Source: Pseudovirgaria hyperparasitica
Lineage: Eukaryota; Ascomycota; Dothideomycetes; Acrospermales; Acrospermaceae
Length of the DNA: 64,000 bases
NCBI RefSeq assembly: GCF_010093815.1
Contig: NW_022985560.1
Coordinates: 1,299,501 to 1,363,500 of the forward strand
Direction of reading: 5' to 3'
Below are positions 58,423 to 64,000 of the stretch, piece after piece. Position 1 is the stretch's first letter, and every line of letters starts with the position of its first letter. The position numbers were made by a program, and so were the translations under genes. The notes beneath the pieces are model-generated. The model worked only from the letters and a program-made list of their open reading frames with translations. It was not told the origin of the DNA and did not search any database.

Positions 58423-60066
58423 ATGCGAGAAATCAGGCAAGCCATGGACCGCGGCGTCTCGGCGGCGGAGGAGAAGTTCAGCGCAGTCCACGTCGAAGAA
58501 GTCGTAGTACAGCGCATCACAGAGGAAGACCTCATGAACCTGTCCCGCCAGTCCATGAACATGCGCTCCCTAACCGGCCTGCGTATCTGCGGCGTCATGC
58601 TCGTGCAAGGCTGCAACCAAGCCGGCTACGGGGTCGACTGGGCGGTCATCGGCGGGATCAACGCATTTCAGCTCTGGCACGACTACTTCGGCTTCGGGAC
58701 GAGCGGGGGCACGTTTGGGACGATCAATGCGCTGATGAGGATTGGGACGGTGTGCGGCGCGCCGTTTCTGGCGCTCTCTGATGTGATCGGGCGGCGCGGG
58801 GTGAGTTTTTTGGGGAATTTTATTGTGTTGGCTGCGGCGCTTATGCAAGGACTGGCGACGAATATGCCGACGTTTATGGCTGGGAGGTTTTTTCTGGGGT
58901 TTGGGTCGGCGCTGATGTCGAGTCCGCAGTACATGGCTGAGGTTGCGCCGGTGCATCTGCGTGGACGGCTGGTTGGTATCTTTGGCGCGTGCTTCCAGGT
59001 TGGCAGTATGGCGATGAATGCTGCGTTGATTGGGTTCTCGACTATTGGCAGTCACTGGGCTTGGAGGATTCCATTGATCCTCGAAGGCTTGTTTCCGTTG
59101 ATCGTCTGCTCGCTCATATATCTCATTACTCCAGAGTCACCCCGATACTTGGTACAGCGAGGGAAACGCGAGGAGGCAAAGAAGGTTATCGCGAGATACC
59201 AGACCACGTCTGGCTCGGTGGACGAGCCAATCGTCGCGCTGATTCTGGCGCAGATCGAAGAATCGCTCGAGACGACTCGGACAAGTTTCAAGGCGGCCTG
59301 GGACTTTCGAGTCTTCGCGACTTCGATCGTACGCTACAGACTTCTTGTCCTCGTCCTATACTCCTGCTTCCAGTCCTGGAACGGGGGCTCGATCGTGTCG
59401 TACTATTCTACGCCAGCTTTGGAAACGGTCGGAATTACAAAGAGCATCGACCAGCTAGGCATCAATCTGGGGCTTACAGCGACGTACTTCGTTTTCACGT
59501 CGATAGGCGCATTCCTGGTTGACAAGTTCTGGCGACGCACTCTCATCTTTGCTGGCCTCGTATCCGTCATCACCATGCAGACGCTCGCGACTATAACTTC
59601 CTGGCAGTACTCTGTCACTGGATCCAAGGCCACGTCAGTACTGACCATCGTTTGGATGTTTATCTTCCAAGTCTGTTCTGCACTCTTCATCGCCACAATG
59701 CACAATCTCTATCCCGTAGAAATCCTGTCGCTTCCGCTGCGCGCAAAAGGGATGGGCCTCTATGGTCTGATTCAAGGTGCGGCAGGCGCTATTGAAGCAT
59801 ACGGCATCTCCATCGGGATAGCAAAGATTGGGTACAAGATCTGGACAGTATACATTGCGTACAATTTGTTTCAGCTCATAGCTGCATTCTTTGTGTTTCC
59901 GGAAACGAGCAATCTGAGTCTGGAGGAGATTGATGCTGTATTTGAGACTCCAGGCGTTCACCCGGTGAAGATGAGCATGTCCATCCAAAAGGGTAGAAAA
60001 GAGCGGATGAGGATGATGGAGTCTGTCCGTGGCGACGATGGCGAAGCTGCTACTGCTATACAGTAG
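58423..60066 (+). CDS. MFS sugar porter (hexose/disaccharide transporter type)
   Basis: Intronless sugar porter of 547 residues with 12 membrane segments. A hydrophilic N-terminus of about 50 residues precedes TM1. Sugar porter motifs are visible: LSDVIGRRG between TM2 and TM3, GRFFLGFGSAL, the PVHLRGRLVGIF block, PESPRYL before the central loop, VDKFWRR after TM8, and PETSNLSLEEID after TM12. TM5 carries GACFQVGSMAMNAALIG. Such permeases import sugars with protons at the plasma membrane. Its place beside a GH1 beta-glucosidase suggests a disaccharide such as cellobiose or lactose, by analogy with the Neurospora cellodextrin transporters and gh1-1, but the substrate is inferred. The C-terminal tail is basic and Ser/Met-rich. 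Confidence 0.92.
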   Translation: MREIRQAMDRGVSAAEEKFSAVHVEEVVVQRITEEDLMNLSRQSMNMRSLTGLRICGVMLVQGCNQAGYGVDWAVIGGINAFQLWHDYFGFGTSGGTFGTINALMRIGTVCGAPFLALSDVIGRRGVSFLGNFIVLAAALMQGLATNMPTFMAGRFFLGFGSALMSSPQYMAEVAPVHLRGRLVGIFGACFQVGSMAMNAALIGFSTIGSHWAWRIPLILEGLFPLIVCSLIYLITPESPRYLVQRGKREEAKKVIARYQTTSGSVDEPIVALILAQIEESLETTRTSFKAAWDFRVFATSIVRYRLLVLVLYSCFQSWNGGSIVSYYSTPALETVGITKSIDQLGINLGLTATYFVFTSIGAFLVDKFWRRTLIFAGLVSVITMQTLATITSWQYSVTGSKATSVLTIVWMFIFQVCSALFIATMHNLYPVEILSLPLRAKGMGLYGLIQGAAGAIEAYGISIGIAKIGYKIWTVYIAYNLFQLIAAFFVFPETSNLSLEEIDAVFETPGVHPVKMSMSIQKGRKERMRMMESVRGDDGEAATAIQ

Positions 60067-60240
60067 GTTTTAGCGGGATAGGCTATGTCAGACTTCTCGG
60101 GTGCGTTGTTTGCAGTCTGAGTATTGCGACTTGTATCGAAGTAGTGATATTGATCACATTCATTCGTTCTCGACCTTAGTCACGGCCCCTTATGTAGTTC
60201 TCCAAGCTATCGGAATAGGAGACTGCTAACTCCGTCCATC

Positions 60241-62458
60241 TCAGATGATTTTAATTGTGCAGGAATGTGTCCGTCTCCTCCCTCTCTCAAGCCACTCGGT
60301 CGTGTCGGACGTTTCCGCAAAGCCACGGCAGCTCTGCATGAAGGAAGCCATGCTGCGCTTCTGATCGTACCCTTTTATGGCAAGATCTGGACCAGGGTTG
60401 ATCCAAAAGACACCTAGCCTGCGGTATTCGCCTTTGGACAGCGTCCTCTGCAACATAAGCCCGGCTGTGATCCATCCGCCTGGATGTATGTATGCATCGC
60501 CGACGAGAAAGAAGTACACGCCTGGAGACATTGTGTCGGTCGGACTGTCGAACTGACACGCGATTACAAACTCGCCATCGGAGTATCGGTCTGCTCTGCC
60601 GTTGAGGAAGTCGTTGCGTGGGTTCGGTAACGGGTTCACTTTCTGGTTTGTGAGCGCTCCGTCGAGGCATATGTGCCCTTTGGAAACTTGTCCGAAAGGA
60701 TCGTCTGTGTCTTTTTGTGTGAAAACCTCGATGACTTCTGCCTTATACGACGGGAAGGGCGTGTCTTGCAATTCTACTACCATGTCGGGCCTGCTCTTGT
60801 TTGTGTCAGGAAAGTCCAACGTGGCGCTGATGGAAGCCCAGGACCAAGTAGGCGTCCCTGAAGCAAGTCTTCTTCTCGAGCCACCACCTCGCCATTGCAA
60901 ATATGTTTTCCAGAGCAGTGATATAGGCAGGTCAGCCTTCCACATTCCGGCGAAATATTCCGATGCGCTACCAAACCTACGAGCTACGCCCGAGATTGCA
61001 ATCAACTTATCCTTCTCCTCGAAAGATAGAGCACATTCACTATATCGTGCCATGATCGTACGCCACGTTGAACCTGGCTCAAGCTCCGCCCGTTCCGATC
61101 TTCGATCAGCCTTGATATCACTCTGTAGCATCCAAGGGGTGTGTGACACGCTGGACACGGGAGCCTGCGGTATGAAGGTGATGTGCTCGCTGTGGGACAA
61201 GTCATGCTCAGGATACTGTTCACATGCTCTCGAAGAACGACATTGCCAGTAAAGCTGATCTTGATCGAAATACAAGATGCGAGGAGCCAGTGCGAGCTCC
61301 TGAACGACCCAGCCACGTCGAATTATCGGTCCTTCAGCTACTTTACGACTCCAGATGTCTGCTGTGATGCAGAAGAATGCCGACGTAACCCCTGAACTTT
61401 CCATGACGTTGACATAACAAGGTTCGATGGCAAGTGTGTTTCGGGTGGTGAATAGACTGTGTTCATAGCTATCGCTGTTGTTTGCTGCAATATTACACAG
61501 CGCATTCCGGTAAAAGTCTCCCATATAGACCGATTCCGCTGCCCAGTCTGACGCGGAGTCTTGCATGATACAGAGACAATCTATCCATATGTACCTATAG
61601 CCAAGCTTCTTTACACATGCCATTGTTTCCCTGAACTTCAGAGATATGAAATGCAGTGGAAGCTGTTGTAAATACTCCTGCAGATTCGAACTCAAGAGAC
61701 GTGAGGGAATTAAGCCGCCCCAGCAATGTGACATGGTAAAATAAGGCGTCTGGGGATCGAGATTTTGGGTTGCGCATAGCCGTGGAAATATGCCCTCCTC
61801 AGAGTCTCCAATATCGATGAGCCGTGATGGCAGTCTCCGAAACGGACTGGCAAGATCACACCTTGAATGGCCATCCAAACATTGCGAGAGCCATCGTCTG
61901 GCTATGCTCCATGTCGTGTCGTTATCTGTATGAGATGACATAGGCCACACACCGGGTCCGAGTGATGGTACTAAAAAGAGTCAGCAATATCCCTCATCGA
62001 ACCAGCCACAAAAACGTACATGTGGTTCTGAGAAACAGAAACGGAGTGAAAGATTTGATCTTCAGCGCTCGCCAACAATCACTTCTCCACCGAAACGTCA
62101 TCGCTACATGACCGTCGTCTTCATAGTATCTTGTCGTGATATGAGCGCGCTTTCGTCGATGCACATCCAGTAAGTCTTTCGCGACCGTGTCAAACTGTCC
62201 CATGAAGATGCTGCACAGTCTACAACCCTGCAACGCACCTTCTCGGATGTCTGCTATGGTTCTGGATGTTCGCAGCCTTGCATCTATTCTCAGTGCTTCT
62301 GTGGAAAGCACACCTGATAGATGCTGGCAGTCAGCACATACTTGTTCGGCAGAATAACTCTCATGAGCATCGCGTATTACGACTGTGGCAGTGGTTACTT
62401 GAGGCGGTATCTGATGTGACAGTACATAGTGAATGTGACTAATTCCGTCACCAGTCAT
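60241..62458 (-). CDS. HET-domain protein with N-terminal Cys pairs
   Basis: Protein of 722 residues in two exons (62020-62458 and 60241-61970; intron 61971-62019, GTACGT...TTTAG). The N-terminus has two Cys pairs (C41/C44 and C79/C82), a layout common in large HET proteins. The HET domain begins near residue 223: YFTMSHCWGG, followed by RYIWIDCLCIMQDSASDW and RGWVVQELALAPRILYF. The domain is followed by TWRTIMARYSECALSFEEKDKLIAISGVA and a C-terminal region ending with a Trp-rich SWASI segment and beta-rich stretches. It is probably an incompatibility or death-regulating factor; no partner is identified. The junction restores a smooth LRTTLPSLGPG. It lies between two sugar porters. Confidence 0.88.
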
Positions 62459-62846
62459 GCTAAACTGTATGACAATTGATCTCGATAAGTCAGCGCAACG
62501 GAGACGCCCTTCGCCTGACTGCCAGATAAATTTTGCAGCTGTGTCACGTCTTTGGTGATTCGAATGACGAGCATGACGAACACAAACGTCGTAGTTGAGT
62601 GCCAGTGACTTCTCGAATAGTTATAGGCTAGAGACGTAATGAGTTATGAATGACATCCAGCAACGTGAACATATTGCGATGAACTGCAAGGACTCTGGGA
62701 GAGGTGGCATTAGGCGCGGCCCCCACATAATTCAAGGCAACAAGGCACAAACATAAAGAAGCGTTCTAGTTTTTTGTTGTTTCGTTTCATCATACTTTCG
62801 AAAACTATGTTCTATATCAAGCGTCATATACAGTGAAATAATTCTT
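62459..62846. other. Intergenic, no gene seen
   Basis: About 390 bases between two minus-strand genes. It holds the HET promoter and the 3' region of the right-edge porter. Confidence 0.45.
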
Positions 62847-64000
62847 TCATGCATCTGCACGCTTCTCCCTAGACTCTGATGGAATTCTTTCCAACGTCTC
62901 AATCTCAGGCACTTTTTCGTCCATGCCGTAGACCTCAGCAGTGCTTCCAATGCCCTGGGTCATTTGAGCGCCCTTGCGGCCGATGAGGTACCATGGGAGT
63001 GAGAACATAGCGTCCATGGCTTCGAGACTCTTGCCTTGGGTCTCCGGTAAGAAGAAGTACACCCAGATCAGGCCAATACAAGTGATGGCGGCGAAGAAAA
63101 ACATGGTTCCACCAGTTGTCAGACCGGTGAACATGCTTGGCACAGCCTTGGAGTTACCGTATTGGTTTGCGAAATGCACAGTCATGGCGAGTGAGCCACC
63201 GATGGCACGCAGGCGTAGAGGGTAGATCTCCGAGTTAATCAGGTATTGGATGCTGTTCCAGCCCATAGCCCATCCGAAACCGCTCAGGTATATCATGACA
63301 ATGGCTCCAATAGCAGCCCGTTTTTGTGATGGACTCTGAGGAATACTTTCGTCATCCACAGTTGTGTCGATGACGAGGAAGAGTGCCATGTATAGCATTG
63401 CAAAGGCCTGGAGCGAAATACCAGTGTATAATGCGCGCTTGCGGCCGATCCAGTCGATCAGGAAGAAGGCGCAGAGCATGGCAGATACGAACTTGACAAC
63501 GCCAAAAATGGCGGTGGCGAATAGCTTCTCTTCTGTGCCAGTCTGTCCAACCATTTCAAAGTACTCGGGGGCGTATATCGTGATGCTGTTTGCGCCAGAC
63601 CATTGGCCAAGCAGTTGCGACATGACGGAGAGCATAACACGGTACCGGTTGGCAGGGATTAGAAAAAGCTCTTTGACGTATCCCATCCATCCAAGACCTA
63701 GAGTAGCCTCGCGTTCACGATTCAGTTGGTCGTTGATGTCAATGATCTCGGTCTGGACGTAGGGGTGCTCGATTGGCAGATTCCGGAGGGTTGACATCTC
63801 TTTGGCTGCTTCTTCGTGTCTTCCCACCTTGATGAGCCATCGAGGCGATTCTTTTGCGAACCAGCTAGCAGTGAAGATGATGAATGCAAAGTAGATGTGG
63901 AGTAGATTGCAGTTCACCCACTGGAAAGAGCTTGTTTTGGCGATGTGCAGGCTACTGCCATATGCAGCAAAATAGCCACTATATTCAGGTTAGATGTGAG
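62847..64000 (-). CDS. MFS sugar porter, partial (N-terminus beyond right edge)
   Basis: C-terminal part of a sugar porter. The visible exon is 62847-63978; an intron acceptor (TATAG) lies at 63979 and the rest is intron to the window edge. About 377 residues are seen. They include the KESPRWLI motif before the central loop, FLIPANRYRVMLSVMSQLLGQWSGANSITIYAPEYF (TM7 region), IDWIGRKRAL, the EIYPLRLRAIGG block, and PETQGKSLEAMDAMF after TM12. The C-terminal tail is charged. The sequence fits the fungal sugar/quinate porter group. In PESPRW-type motifs the first residue is usually Pro; here Lys replaces it. The substrate is unknown. Confidence 0.88.

Noticed and set aside
1-64000. tRNA, rRNA, transposon or CRISPR content
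   Set aside because: No B-box/cloverleaf candidates, rRNA-like blocks, transposase or reverse transcriptase motifs, or regularly spaced repeat-spacer units were seen.

Overview
The window is nuclear DNA of a filamentous ascomycete (Pezizomycotina, possibly a dothideomycete). Genes carry short introns of about 45-150 bp with GTRNGT donors and CTNAC-like branch sites. Typical fungal families are present: PIL1 eisosome protein, squalene synthase, SAM37, a fungal CorA-like protein, three HET-domain genes and several MFS permeases. I saw no tRNA, rRNA, transposon or CRISPR array.

Left part, 1-23.6 kb. A HET gene runs off the left edge, followed by an MFS permease and a secreted, Kex2-type repeat protein at 3509-4630. 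Then come housekeeping genes: mitochondrial ribosomal protein bL36m, a full-length ABCC transporter, PEX2, the karyopherin KAP120/importin-11 with eight exons, a small C2H2-type protein, a CorA-like gene broken by one in-frame TGA, and PIL1.

Middle part, 25.3-42.4 kb. This holds squalene synthase ERG9, eIF4E, mitochondrial isoleucyl-tRNA synthetase (divergent from eIF4E), a DHA2-type MFS drug transporter with one extra T in a T run, a second HET gene, a J-domain protein, SAM37 and a conserved acidic fungal protein I could not name.

Gene desert, 42.4-55.9 kb. About 13.5 kb contain no recognisable gene. It is full of simple-sequence tracts, G-rich runs and a regular 14-bp tandem repeat. Around 51.1-52.3 kb it has a promoter-like segment followed by several protein-like open pieces that may be an unrecognised gene.

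Right part, 55.9-64 kb. An apparently cytosolic GH1 beta-glucosidase sits beside an MFS sugar porter in the same orientation, which suggests uptake and internal cleavage of a beta-linked disaccharide. A third HET gene and a second sugar porter, cut by the right edge, follow.

The best candidates for something undescribed are the repeat protein, whose three central units are exactly 36 residues and end in KR, and the cryptic locus inside the desert. All gene models and splice sites were read by eye. No database search was possible.
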